Shown here: in pieces, positions 16,057 through 24,965 of the stretch | Numbering within the stretch: the first letter of the stretch is position 1 | How the letters are laid out: each line of letters opens with the position of its first letter | Notes under the pieces: generated by a model | What the model saw: the letters and a program-made list of their open reading frames with translations, nothing else | Database searches by the model: none | Told to the model about the DNA's origin: nothing | Source: Modestobacter excelsi | GTDB taxonomy: Bacteria; Actinomycetota; Actinomycetes; Mycobacteriales; Geodermatophilaceae | Length of the DNA: 38,149 nucleotides | Direction: 5' to 3' | Assembly: GCF_005930495.1 (NCBI RefSeq) | Contig: NZ_SJEX01000048.1 | Span: forward strand, 1-38,149 | Program-made: the position numbers and the translations under genes

Positions 16057-19000
16057 GTGTTCGAGAAGGTGCTGGTCGCCAACCGGGGCGAGATCGCCGT
16101 CCGCGCGTTCCGTGCCGCCTACGAGCTGGGTGCCGGGACGGTCGCCGTCTTCCCGCACGAGGACCGCAACTCCGTGCACCGGCTCAAGGCCGACGAGAGC
16201 TACGAGATAGGCGAGCCCGGGCACCCGGTGCGGGCCTACCTCGACGTCGGCGAGATCGTCCGGGCCGCCCAGCGGGCCGGTGCGGACGCGGTCTACCCCG
16301 GCTACGGGTTCCTGTCGGAGAACCCGGAACTGGCCGAGGCGTGCGCCCGGGCGGGGATCACCTTCGTCGGCCCGTCCGCCACGGTGCTGGAGCTGACCGG
16401 GGACAAGTCCCGGGCGATCGCCGCCGCACGCGAGGCCGGCCTGCCGGTGCTGCAGGGGACCGAGCCCAGCGACGACGTCGACACCCTGCTGGGCGCCGCC
16501 GACGCCATCGAGGGCCCGGTGTTCGTCAAGGCCGTCGCCGGCGGTGGGGGGCGCGGCATGCGCCGGGTCACCGACCGGGCGCAGCTGCGCAGCGCCATCG
16601 AGGCGGCGATGCGGGAGGCGGAGTCCGCCTTTGGCGACGCCACCGTCTTCCTGGAGCAGGCGGTCCTCGAGCCGCGGCACATCGAGGTGCAGGTCCTGGC
16701 CGACGGCGCGGGCGACGTCATCCACCTCTACGAGCGGGACTGCTCGGTGCAGCGCCGGCACCAGAAGGTCATCGAGATCGCCCCCGCACCGAACCTGGAC
16801 CCGGACCTGCGCGAGCGGATGTGCGCCGACGCCGTCCGGTTCGCCCGGCAGATCGGCTACAGCTGCGCCGGCACGGTCGAGTTCCTCGTCGACCGCGAGG
16901 GCCGGCACGTGTTCATCGAGATGAACCCGCGGATCCAGGTCGAGCACACGGTCACCGAGGAGGTCACCGACGTCGACCTGGTGCAGTCCCAGCTGCGGAT
17001 CGCGGCGGGGGAGACGCTGGCCGACCTGGGGCTGAGCCAGGACTCGATCGTGCTGCGCGGGGCGGCGCTGCAGACCCGGATCACCACCGAGGACCCGGCC
17101 AACGGCTTCCGCCCGGACACCGGCCGGATCACCGCCTACCGCTCGCCCGGTGGCGCCGGTGTGCGGCTGGACGGCGCGGCCACGCTGGGTGCGGAGGTGG
17201 GCGCCTACTTCGACTCGATGCTGGTCAAGCTCACCTGCCGCGGCCGCACCTGGGACCTCGCGGTGGCCCGGGCGCGGCGGGCGGTGGCCGAGTTCCGCAT
17301 CCGCGGGGTCTCGACCAACATCCCGTTCCTGCAGGCGGTGCTCGACGACCCGGACTTCCGGGCCGGGCGGGTGACGACGTCGTTCATCGAGGAGCGCCCG
17401 GAGCTGCTCACCGCCCGCTCCTCCGCCGACCGGGGCACCAAGATGCTCAGCTACCTGGCCGACGTGACGGTGAACCGGCCCCACGGCGAGCGGCCGCACC
17501 TGGTCGACCCGACCGAGAAGCTGCCGCGGCTCGACCTGCGCCGCCCACCGGCCGACGGCTCCCGTGACCGGCTGCGCACGCTCGGCCCCGAGCGGTTCGC
17601 CGCCGACCTGCGGGCGCAGACCGCGCTGGCGGTCACCGACACGACCTTCCGGGACGCCCACCAGTCGCTGCTGGCCACCCGGGTGCGCAGCAAGGACCTC
17701 GTGGCGGTCGCCGGGCACGTGGCCCGCGCCACGCCGGAGCTGCTGAGCATCGAGGCGTGGGGTGGGGCGACCTACGACGTCGCGCTGCGATTCCTGCACG
17801 AGGACCCCTGGGACCGGCTGGCCGCGCTCCGCGAGGCGGTGCCCAACATCTGCCTGCAGATGCTGCTGCGCGGCCGCAACACCGTGGGCTACACGCCCTA
17901 CCCCAAGCAGGTGACGACGGCGTTCGTCGCCGAGGCCGCCCGCACCGGCATCGACGTCTTCCGGGTGTTCGACGCGCTCAACGACGTCAGCCAGATGCGC
18001 CCGGCCATCGACGCGGTCCGGGAGACGGGGACGGCGGTCGCCGAGGTCGCGCTCTGCTACACCGCCGACCTATCCGACCCGGCCGAGCGGCTCTACGACC
18101 TGGACTACCACCTGCGGCTGGCCGAGCAGATCGTCGAGGCCGGCGCGCACGTGCTGGCGATCAAGGACATGGCTGGGCTGCTCCGCCCACCCGCCGCCGC
18201 GACCCTGGTGACCGCGCTGCGCGAGCGGTTCGACCTGCCGGTGCACCTGCACACCCACGACACCCCCGGCGGGCAGCTGGCCACCCTGATGGCGGCCTGG
18301 CAGGCCGGGGTCGACGCCGTGGACGGCGCCAGCGCGGCCCTGGCCGGCACCACCAGCCAGCCCGCGCTGAGCAGCATCGTGGCGGCCACCGACCACACCG
18401 AGCGGGCCACCGGGCTGGACCTCGCGGCGGTCAACGACCTGGAGCCCTACTGGGAGGCCGTCCGCCGGGTGTACGCACCCTTCGAGTCCGGTCTGCCCGC
18501 ACCGACCGGGCGGGTCTACACCCACGAGATCCCCGGCGGGCAGCTGTCCAACCTGCGCCAGCAGGCCATCGCCCTCGGCCTGGGTCAGCGGTTCGAGGAG
18601 GTCGAGGCGATGTACGCCGCGGCCGACCGGCTGCTCGGCCGGCTGGTCAAGGTCACCCCGTCGTCGAAGGTGGTCGGTGACCTGGCGCTGCAGCTGGTCG
18701 GCGCCGGGGTCGCGGTGGACGACTTCGCCGCCGACCCCGGCAAGCACGACCTGCCCGACTCCGTCGTCGGCTTCCTGCGCGGGGAGCTCGGCGACCCGCC
18801 CGGCGGCTGGCCCGAGCCGTTCCGGTCCAGGGCGCTGGAGGGCCGGCGCCCCGCCGAGCCGCCCGCCGAGCTCACCGACGACGACCTCGACGGACTGGCG
18901 AAGCAGCCCCGGGAGACGCTGAACCGGCTGCTGTTCCCCGGCCCGGCCAAGGAGTTCCGGCAGCACCGGGAGACCTACGGCGACACCTCGGTGCTGCCGA

Positions 19001-19431
19001 GCAAGGAGTTCCTCTACGGGCTGCGCGCCGGCACCGAGCACTCGGTCGACCTCGAGCCCGGCGTCCGGCTGCTCATCGGCATCGAGGCGGTCTCCGACGC
19101 CGACGAGCGCGGCATGCGCACGGTGATGTGCACGATGAACGGCCAGCTGCGGCCGGTCAGCGTGCGGGACCGGTCCGTCTCGGCCGACGTCCAGCCCGCG
19201 GAGAAGGCCGACCGCAGCGACCCCGGCCAGGTGGCCGCGCCGTTCGCCGGCGTCGTCACCCTCGCGGTGTCCGAGGGCGACCAGGTGGAGGCCGGGGCCC
19301 AGGTCGGCACGATCGAGGCGATGAAGATGGAGGCCGCGATCACCGCACCGCGGGCGGGCTCGGTGACCCGGGTGGCGATCAGCGCGGTCCAGCAGGTCGA
19401 GGGTGGTGACCTGCTCGTCGTCCTGGGCTGA
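16057..19431 (+). CDS. pyc: Pyruvate carboxylase
   Basis: This 1124-residue single-chain biotin enzyme makes oxaloacetate from pyruvate, bicarbonate and ATP, refilling the TCA cycle. Biotin carboxylase occupies about residues 1-450: KVLVANRGEIAVRAF, the ATP-grasp loop KAVAGGGGRGMRR near 158, and EMNPRIQVEHTVTEE. The carboxyltransferase starts near 527 (DTTFRDAHQSLLATR) and includes the CLQMLLRGRNTVGYTPYP stretch and the carbamylated lysine in AIKDMAG near 703. The biotinyl domain at the C-terminus carries EAMKMEA with Lys1090. The length and domain order are those of alpha4-type pyruvate carboxylases. The GTG start has GAGAGGGG upstream. It is monocistronic or co-transcribed with the fusion antiporter 41 bp downstream. 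Confidence 0.97.
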   Translation: MFEKVLVANRGEIAVRAFRAAYELGAGTVAVFPHEDRNSVHRLKADESYEIGEPGHPVRAYLDVGEIVRAAQRAGADAVYPGYGFLSENPELAEACARAGITFVGPSATVLELTGDKSRAIAAAREAGLPVLQGTEPSDDVDTLLGAADAIEGPVFVKAVAGGGGRGMRRVTDRAQLRSAIEAAMREAESAFGDATVFLEQAVLEPRHIEVQVLADGAGDVIHLYERDCSVQRRHQKVIEIAPAPNLDPDLRERMCADAVRFARQIGYSCAGTVEFLVDREGRHVFIEMNPRIQVEHTVTEEVTDVDLVQSQLRIAAGETLADLGLSQDSIVLRGAALQTRITTEDPANGFRPDTGRITAYRSPGGAGVRLDGAATLGAEVGAYFDSMLVKLTCRGRTWDLAVARARRAVAEFRIRGVSTNIPFLQAVLDDPDFRAGRVTTSFIEERPELLTARSSADRGTKMLSYLADVTVNRPHGERPHLVDPTEKLPRLDLRRPPADGSRDRLRTLGPERFAADLRAQTALAVTDTTFRDAHQSLLATRVRSKDLVAVAGHVARATPELLSIEAWGGATYDVALRFLHEDPWDRLAALREAVPNICLQMLLRGRNTVGYTPYPKQVTTAFVAEAARTGIDVFRVFDALNDVSQMRPAIDAVRETGTAVAEVALCYTADLSDPAERLYDLDYHLRLAEQIVEAGAHVLAIKDMAGLLRPPAAATLVTALRERFDLPVHLHTHDTPGGQLATLMAAWQAGVDAVDGASAALAGTTSQPALSSIVAATDHTERATGLDLAAVNDLEPYWEAVRRVYAPFESGLPAPTGRVYTHEIPGGQLSNLRQQAIALGLGQRFEEVEAMYAAADRLLGRLVKVTPSSKVVGDLALQLVGAGVAVDDFAADPGKHDLPDSVVGFLRGELGDPPGGWPEPFRSRALEGRRPAEPPAELTDDDLDGLAKQPRETLNRLLFPGPAKEFRQHRETYGDTSVLPSKEFLYGLRAGTEHSVDLEPGVRLLIGIEAVSDADERGMRTVMCTMNGQLRPVSVRDRSVSADVQPAEKADRSDPGQVAAPFAGVVTLAVSEGDQVEAGAQVGTIEAMKMEAAITAPRAGSVTRVAISAVQQVEGGDLLVVLG

Positions 19432-19472
19432 GGGGTTCCCCAGTCGTCACATCAGGGCGGTAGGAAGTGCCG

Positions 19473-22112
19473 GTGACCTCAGCACGGACGACGACCCGGT
19501 CGAGCTCGAGACACCTCATCGCCCAGCTCTCCGCCCCGGTGCGCCGCTTCATCGCCACCGAGGCGGCGAGTGCCGCCCTGCTCGTCGTCGCCACGGTCAT
19601 CGCGCTGGTGTGGGCGAACTCGCCGTGGGGCGACTCCTACGACCGGCTGTGGCACACGGAGTTCTCCGTCCAGTTCGGCTCGAAGGGGGTCACCGAGTCC
19701 CTGCAGCACTGGGTGAACGAGGGCCTGATGGTCTTCTTCTTCTTCCTCGTCGGGATGGAGGTCCGCCGCGAGCTGCAGATGGGGGAGCTCACCCAGCGCA
19801 ACCGGCTCTCGGTGCCCACCCTCGCCGCGCTCGCCGGGCTCGTCGTCCCGGCGCTGGTCTACACGGCGTTCAACGCGGGCGGGCCCGGTGCGCACGGGTG
19901 GGGCATCGCCATGGCGACCGACACCGCCTTCCTGCTCGGCGTCCTGGCGCTGGTCGGTCCGCGCTGCCCCACCCAGCTGCGGGTCTTCCTGCTCTCGCTG
20001 TCCGTGGTCGACGACATCGGCGCGCTGAGCGCCATCGCGGTCTTCTACTCCGAGGAGATCGATCTGGTGGCGCTGACCATCGCCGGCCTGTGCGTCCTCG
20101 CCTTCTACCTGCTCACCCGGTGGCAGGTGTGGCGTGGGCCGTTCTACTTCGCCGTCGGGGTCGTGATGTGGCTGTCGATGGAGGCCTCCGGCGTCAGCCC
20201 GACCATCGGTGGGGTGGTGCTCGGCCTGCTGGTCAGCGCGTACCCGCCGCGCCGCAGCGAGGTCGAGTCCGCCGGGCTGCTGACCCGGGCCTTCCGCCAG
20301 TCGCCGGACCCGACGCTGGCCCGGCAGGCGAAGCTCTCCGTGGAGCGCGCCATCTCGCCGAACGAGCGGATCGGCGCGCTGCTGGTGCCCTGGAGCGGCT
20401 ACGTCGTCGTCCCGGTGTTCGCGCTGGCCAACGCGGGGGTGCACCTGAGCACCGACCTGATGGCCCGGGCGGTGACCTCGCCGGTCACCATCGGTGTGTT
20501 CGTCGCCCTGGTGGCCGGCAAGTTCCTCGGCGTCGGGGTGGCGGCCACCGCCGCGGTCCGGCTCCGGCTCGGCCAGCTGCCGCCGGGGGTCGACCTGCGC
20601 AGCGTCTGGGGCGGCGCGGTGCTGTCCGGGCTCGGCTTCACCGTGTCCCTCTTCGTCACCGACCTCGCCTTCGAGGACCCGGAGCTGCAGGACGAGGCGC
20701 GGGTCGGCATCCTCGCGGCCGCGATCACCGCCGCCGTCCTCGGGGCGCTGTGGTTCCGGGTGCTGGGCCGGCGCGACACCACCGAGGGCCCCCCGGCGGT
20801 CCGCCGGCTGGACCCGCCGGTCGACCCGGAGCGCGACCACGTGCGGGGGGCGGTCGGCGCCCCGCTGGAGCTGGTGGAGTTCGGCGACGTGGAGTGCCCG
20901 TTCTGCGGGCGGGCCACCGGCGTCCTCAGCGAGCTGCGCCGCCGGTTCGGCGACGACCTGCGCTACGTCTTCCGGCACCTGCCGCTGCCCGACGTCCACC
21001 CGCACGCCGAGCTGGCCGCCGAGGCCGTCGAGGCCGCCGGCGCGCAGGGCGCCTTCTGGGCGATGCACGACCGGCTGTTCGCCCACCAGGACCAGCTGGA
21101 GGCCGGGGAGCTGCTCGACCACGCGGCCGCCCTGGGGCTGGACCTCGGCCGCTTCGCCCGCGAGCTCGGCGACGGGACGTTCGCCCCGCGGGTGCGTGAG
21201 GACGTCGCGTCGGCCGAGGCGAGCGGGGTGTCCGGCACGCCGACCTTCTTCGTCAACGGCGTGCGGCACGAGGGGCCGACGACCACGGACGCGCTCGCCG
21301 CCGCGCTGCTGGCCAACGACCCGCGCGGCCCCGGCCGCCAGCCGCTGCCGGCAGGGGCCACCTCGGCGGCCGTGCGCGGGGTGACGCTGTCCCCGTCGGT
21401 CGAGCTCCCGGGCATCACCCGGCTGCCCGACGGCGGGTTCGAGGAGACCCCCGACGACGGGTCGAGCCCGCGGCTGACCGCGGCGCAGCTCGCCGCGCTG
21501 ACCCGGGTCGGCCGGCGGATGCGGACCGAGCACGGGCAGGTGCTGCTGCGCTCCGGCGCCGCGGAGTACGACTTCTTCGTGATCCTGTCCGGGTCCGTGG
21601 CGATCGTCGAGGGCCCGCTGGACGGGCCGGGCAAGCGCGTGGTCGCGATCAACGGCCCGGGGCGGTTCCTCGGCGGGCTGAACCAGCTCGCCGGTCAGCG
21701 GCCGGTGCGCTCGCTGGTGGCCGCCGAGGCCGGGGAGGTCGTGGTGATCACCCTGGAGCAGCTGCGGGCGCTGCTGGCCCGCGACCGCGAGCTGGGCGAC
21801 CTCATCACCCGGTCGTTCCTGCTCCGCCGGGCGATGCTGATCGGGCAGGCCAGCGGCCTGCGGGTGGTGGGCGACCGCCGGTGGCCGGCCAGCCAGCGAC
21901 TGCAGGCCGAGCTGGCCGAGGACGGGATCCCGCACCAGTGGCTCGACCCGGCCGAGGACGCGGCGGCCCGCACGCTGTTCGCCGAGGCCGGTGGCGACGG
22001 CGGCATGCGGCCTATCGTGATCCGCCCGGACGGCCGGGTGCTGGCCGACCCCACCCGCGACGACCTGCTCGCCGCGGCCGGCTCGGCCACCCGGGACCTC
22101 ACCACCACCTGA
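19473..22112 (+). CDS. nhaA: NhaA Na+/H+ antiporter fused to DsbA-like thioredoxin, cNMP-binding and glutaredoxin-like modules
   Basis: The protein has 879 residues in four modules. Residues 1-430 are an NhaA antiporter (VGMEVRRELQ, the AMATDTAFLLGVLAL stretch, and VVDDIGAL with the ion-binding Asp pair at 180-181), expected to export Na+ in exchange for H+. Residues about 450-610 are a DsbA/thioredoxin-4 module with active-site CPFC at 475-478 and the cis-Pro GTPTFFVNG. Residues about 666-788 resemble a cyclic-nucleotide-binding domain (GQVLLRSGAAEYDFFVILSG, RFLGGLNQL). Residues 796-879 (WPASQRLQAELAEDG, DPAEDAAARTLF) resemble the glutaredoxin-like linker of cNMP-thioredoxin reductases. NhaA-thioredoxin fusions are known in actinobacteria; the last two modules are the oddity. 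GTG 19473 is chosen because AGGA lies seven bases upstream; GTG 19467 is too close. Confidence 0.92.
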   Translation: MTSARTTTRSSSRHLIAQLSAPVRRFIATEAASAALLVVATVIALVWANSPWGDSYDRLWHTEFSVQFGSKGVTESLQHWVNEGLMVFFFFLVGMEVRRELQMGELTQRNRLSVPTLAALAGLVVPALVYTAFNAGGPGAHGWGIAMATDTAFLLGVLALVGPRCPTQLRVFLLSLSVVDDIGALSAIAVFYSEEIDLVALTIAGLCVLAFYLLTRWQVWRGPFYFAVGVVMWLSMEASGVSPTIGGVVLGLLVSAYPPRRSEVESAGLLTRAFRQSPDPTLARQAKLSVERAISPNERIGALLVPWSGYVVVPVFALANAGVHLSTDLMARAVTSPVTIGVFVALVAGKFLGVGVAATAAVRLRLGQLPPGVDLRSVWGGAVLSGLGFTVSLFVTDLAFEDPELQDEARVGILAAAITAAVLGALWFRVLGRRDTTEGPPAVRRLDPPVDPERDHVRGAVGAPLELVEFGDVECPFCGRATGVLSELRRRFGDDLRYVFRHLPLPDVHPHAELAAEAVEAAGAQGAFWAMHDRLFAHQDQLEAGELLDHAAALGLDLGRFARELGDGTFAPRVREDVASAEASGVSGTPTFFVNGVRHEGPTTTDALAAALLANDPRGPGRQPLPAGATSAAVRGVTLSPSVELPGITRLPDGGFEETPDDGSSPRLTAAQLAALTRVGRRMRTEHGQVLLRSGAAEYDFFVILSGSVAIVEGPLDGPGKRVVAINGPGRFLGGLNQLAGQRPVRSLVAAEAGEVVVITLEQLRALLARDRELGDLITRSFLLRRAMLIGQASGLRVVGDRRWPASQRLQAELAEDGIPHQWLDPAEDAAARTLFAEAGGDGGMRPIVIRPDGRVLADPTRDDLLAAAGSATRDLTTT

Positions 22113-22137
22113 CCGGCCGGGCCGGCGGAGCGGTCAG
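22109..22137. terminator. Hairpin between convergent nhaA-fusion and ygiC-like genes
   Basis: CTGACCG (22109-22115) pairs with CGGTCAG (22131-22137). Both stop codons lie within the stem, so it can serve both strands. A wider pairing ACCACCTG/CAGGTGGT encloses it. Confidence 0.5.
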
Positions 22138-23399
22138 GCCGACCAGGTGGTGTTCGGCGGCCGCACGAAGTCGATGGTGTGCGGGACGAAGAAGGACAGG
22201 TCGTCGGTGATCAGCCCGTCCGACTCCCGGATGCCCAGCCCCGCGGCCTCGCCGTCCACCACCCACGCGCCGAGCACCGGGTGGTGCGGGCCGTCCGGCC
22301 CGGCGAAGTCCGGCAGCGCGCACAGCTGCTGCACGACCCAGCCCTCCGCGCCGTACCGGCCGCCCATCGACGCCAGCACCTCACCGCCCGGCGCCACCAG
22401 CTCGACGTTGTTGCCCTCGCGACCGAACAGCGGCTTGCGGGCGAACCCGGTCTCCCGCAGCTCCCCGGCCCGCGAGTCGTCGGCGAAGAAGGCCGGCAGC
22501 AGGTACCGGGAGATCACCGGGTCGTGCTCGTAGCGCTGCCAGAGCACCGGCAGCAGCCCCTTGTTCGACCAGAGCATCTTCCAGATCGGCTCGACCCACG
22601 TCGTCCCGCCCGGCCGCCGGATGTCGGCGATCACCGACGGCCCGTACTCGTCCTCGACCAGCCACTCCCAGGGGTACAGCTTGAAGACGACGTCGAGCCG
22701 GTTGCCCTTCGGGTCGTAGAACCGGGCGTCGCCGGTGTCCAGGCCCAGCTCCTCGGTGGTCAGCACGACCGGCTCGTAGCCGGCCCGGCGCACGCAGTCG
22801 GCCATGTAGGCCACCGTCATCCAGTCCTCGCCGCTGCGGTCGCCCTCGGTCCAGGCCAGGTGCACCCGCTCGGGACGGCGTCGGTAGTGCGCCTCCCAGC
22901 GCGACAGGTTCCGCCGCCAGGCGTCGACGAGCCGGTCGTCGAGCTGGTTCCACTGGTCCTTGCCCTGCCCGGTCTCCAGGTGCCACGCCCACTGGACCAC
23001 CGCGGCCTCGACCAGCGACGTCGGGGTGTCGGCGTTGAACTCCAGCAACCGGGGTGCCGCCACGCCGTCCCACCAGAGGTCGAACCGGCCGTAGATGCTC
23101 GGCGGCTCGTACTCCCAGGTGGCCCGGATGACGTCACGCGCGTCGTGCGGGATCCGCATCCGGTCCAGCAGCCGCTCGTCGGACAGCGCCAGCTCGCCGG
23201 CCTCCACGCAGGCGGCGAACAGCTGGTCGGTGGTCTCGGCGAGCCGGTCGATCTCGGCGCCGGTGAAGTCGTAGAACACGTCCTCCCGCCAGTAGGAGCG
23301 GGTGTCACCGCCGGGGACGGTCGTCTTGTTGTAGACCAGCCCCTGGGACTCGATCTCGGCCTCCCAGCCGAGCCGGGCCTTGCCGTACAGCCGCCTCAC
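22134..23399 (-). CDS. Glutathionylspermidine synthase family protein (YgiC/YjfC-like ATP-grasp)
   Basis: This 421-residue protein belongs to the synthetase-domain family of glutathionylspermidine synthase: an ATP-grasp-like C-N ligase fold without the amidase domain. Recognisable stretches are WEYEPPSIYGRFDLWWDG, LLEFNADTPTSLVEAA, where E and N bind Mg2+, then FKLYPWEWLVEDEYG, WKMLWSNKGLLPVLW and FARKPLFGREGNNV. The substrate of YgiC-type proteins is unknown; actinobacteria are not known to make glutathionylspermidine, so the name is a family label only. The GTG start overlaps the TGA of the lipoprotein gene upstream as GTGA (23396-23399). This is the same pairing as ygiB-ygiC in enterobacteria. 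Confidence 0.92.
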   Translation of the reverse strand: MRRLYGKARLGWEAEIESQGLVYNKTTVPGGDTRSYWREDVFYDFTGAEIDRLAETTDQLFAACVEAGELALSDERLLDRMRIPHDARDVIRATWEYEPPSIYGRFDLWWDGVAAPRLLEFNADTPTSLVEAAVVQWAWHLETGQGKDQWNQLDDRLVDAWRRNLSRWEAHYRRRPERVHLAWTEGDRSGEDWMTVAYMADCVRRAGYEPVVLTTEELGLDTGDARFYDPKGNRLDVVFKLYPWEWLVEDEYGPSVIADIRRPGGTTWVEPIWKMLWSNKGLLPVLWQRYEHDPVISRYLLPAFFADDSRAGELRETGFARKPLFGREGNNVELVAPGGEVLASMGGRYGAEGWVVQQLCALPDFAGPDGPHHPVLGAWVVDGEAAGLGIRESDGLITDDLSFFVPHTIDFVRPPNTTWSA

Positions 23400-23821
23400 G
23401 AGCCGCTGCTCCCCCCGACGGAGCCCTTGCCGATGCCGCCGGAGATGCGCGTGCCGGAGGCCACCTTCCCGGTGCTCGGCATGCCGGCGCGCGACCGCGC
23501 GCTGCTGTCGGACGGGTTGACCCGGGTGGCGGCGCCGGTGTACTGGCGGGGGATGGTCTGCCCGACCCCGTAGCGGTTGCCGCCGAACCCACCGAGCAGG
23601 AAGAAGAAGGGGAGCCCGCCGACGAACCCGCCGTGGCGCTCGGCCTCCTCGCACTGGTCGTCGTCGACCACCCTGTCCTGCTCGTCGACGCAGTAGACCT
23701 CGCGGGCCTCGTTGTCGTCGTTGCCCCCGGTCCCGCAGGCGGTCAGCCAGCCCATGGCCGCGCCGCTCAGGGTCACCGTGCTGATCACGGCCTTGACCCG
23801 GTTGCTCCTCGACGTGCTCAC
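23396..23821 (-). CDS. Putative YgiB/DUF1190-like lipoprotein
   Basis: The protein has 141 residues. A basic N-terminus and hydrophobic stretch end in WLTAC, a lipobox-like site with Cys29, so it is probably exported and lipid-anchored. The mature part has an acidic segment with two Cys (VYCVDEQDRVVDDDQC), a Gly/Phe-rich stretch (FVGGLPFFFLLGGFGGNRYG) and a Gly/Ser-rich tail (TRISGGIGKGSVGGSSGS). This resembles E. coli YgiB in order (lipobox, Cys-containing segment, hydrophobic Gly-rich stretch, GGFG-like tail), but identity is low and the assignment rests partly on the adjacent ygiC-like gene. The GTG start has GAGGAG eight bases upstream. Function is unknown; an envelope role coupled to the ligase is inferred. 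Confidence 0.75.
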   Translation of the reverse strand: MSTSRSNRVKAVISTVTLSGAAMGWLTACGTGGNDDNEAREVYCVDEQDRVVDDDQCEEAERHGGFVGGLPFFFLLGGFGGNRYGVGQTIPRQYTGAATRVNPSDSSARSRAGMPSTGKVASGTRISGGIGKGSVGGSSGS

Positions 23822-23986
23822 GGTCCGCGCTCCTCACCTGCCGGCGGCCACCAGAGCCACCGGACCCGCCCATGCTGTCGGACGTGCCCGCCCAGCGGCC
23901 ACCCGGCCTCCGCCCATCCTCACAGGTCGCGCCGGGTGGTGGGGGCCGCCGTGCACAGCGGAGCCCCGGACCTCCCGCCGGGCGGG

Positions 23987-24448
23987 TCAGCGCAGCGGGA
24001 GCTCCGGCTCCGCGTCGGACCGCGGACCGGTGATCCGACGCTCCGCCGCGGTGATCGGGACGTCGTTGATGCTGGCCTCCCGGCGGCGCATCAGCCCGTG
24101 CGCGTCGAACTCCCAGTTCTCGTTGCCGTAGCTGCGCCACCACTGCCCGTCGGCGTCGTGCCACTCGTACTGGAACCGCACCGCGATCCGGTCGTCGGTG
24201 GAGGCCCACAGCGTCTTGCGCAGCGCGTAGTCCAGCTCGCGCTCCCACTTGGCGGTCAGGAAGGCGACGATCTCGGCCCGTCCGGTGAGGAACGTGTCGC
24301 GGTTCCGCCACACCGAGTCCTCGGTGTAGGCCAGCGACACCCGCTGCGGGTCCCGGCTGTTCCACGCGTCCTCGGCCACCTGCACCTTCTGCGCCGCGGT
24401 CTCGGCGGTGAACGGGGGCAGCGGCGGACGATCGCTCACAGCGGTCAC
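23987..24448 (-). CDS. DUF1348 / SnoaL-like (NTF2-fold) protein
   Basis: This 153-residue protein of the DUF1348 family has a cone-shaped NTF2/SnoaL fold. Characteristic stretches are [27 protein letters not shown] (split by the [19 protein letters not shown] helix), [28 protein letters not shown] and the [10 protein letters not shown] end. The Trp/Tyr-rich sheet forms the pocket. The biochemical activity is unknown; annotations elsewhere as nuclear transport factor 2 reflect only the fold. The GTG start overlaps the glutathione peroxidase stop as GTGA (24445-24448), so it is translated with that gene. A gap of 165 bp without visible genes separates it from the lipoprotein gene. Confidence 0.9.
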   Translation of the reverse strand: MTAVSDRPPLPPFTAETAAQKVQVAEDAWNSRDPQRVSLAYTEDSVWRNRDTFLTGRAEIVAFLTAKWERELDYALRKTLWASTDDRIAVRFQYEWHDADGQWWRSYGNENWEFDAHGLMRRREASINDVPITAAERRITGPRSDAEPELPLR

Positions 24449-24957
24449 CGGGTCCCCTCCAGCGGTGAGTCGAGCGCGGACTCGATCGCGGCGCGCACCT
24501 CGGGGGCGGTGGGCTCGGTGCGCGGCCGGAAGCGGCCGACGACCTGGCCCTGCGCGTCCAGCACGAACTTCTCGAAGTTCCACTGCACGGGCCCGGCCTC
24601 GCCTGCGGCGTCGGGCACCTCGGTGAGCTGCCGGTAGAGGGCGGCGGCGTCGTCCCCGTTGACCTCGAGCTTCTCGGTCATCGGGAAGGTGACGCCGTAG
24701 GTGGCCGAGCAGAAGGTGCTGATCTCCTCGGCCGTGCCCGGCTCCTGACCGGCGAACTGGTTGCACGGCACCCCGAGCACGGTGAACCCGCGGTCGGCGT
24801 ACTCCTCGTGCAGCTCCTCCAGCTGGGCGTACTGCGGGGTCAAGCCGCAGCGGCTGGCCACGTTGACCACCAGCGCGGCGCGCCCGCCGGTGAGGGCGCC
24901 GAGCGTGGTCGGCTCGCCGTCCAGGGTGGTCAGGGGCAGGTCGAGGAGGTCGCTCAC
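24445..24957 (-). CDS. Glutathione peroxidase family thiol peroxidase
   Basis: This 170-residue cytoplasmic peroxidase reduces H2O2 and organic hydroperoxides. Peroxidatic Cys37 lies in [12 protein letters not shown]; the codon is TGC, so it is not a selenoprotein. The other tetrad positions are visible: Gln in [10 protein letters not shown], and Trp and Asn in WNFEKFV. A second Cys in STFCSATYG is at the usual resolving position of thioredoxin-dependent members. Since actinobacteria use mycothiol, thioredoxin is the likelier reductant than glutathione. The GTG start lies 8 bp after the DUF2237 stop, and the gene overlaps the SnoaL-like gene. The C-terminal ten residues overlap nothing else. 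Confidence 0.93.
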   Translation of the reverse strand: MSDLLDLPLTTLDGEPTTLGALTGGRAALVVNVASRCGLTPQYAQLEELHEEYADRGFTVLGVPCNQFAGQEPGTAEEISTFCSATYGVTFPMTEKLEVNGDDAAALYRQLTEVPDAAGEAGPVQWNFEKFVLDAQGQVVGRFRPRTEPTAPEVRAAIESALDSPLEGTR

Positions 24958-24965
24958 GTCGGCGG

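Noticed and set aside
24445-24447. Glutathione peroxidase as a selenoprotein
   Set aside because: The peroxidatic position is a TGC Cys codon, and the only TGA is the terminal stop.
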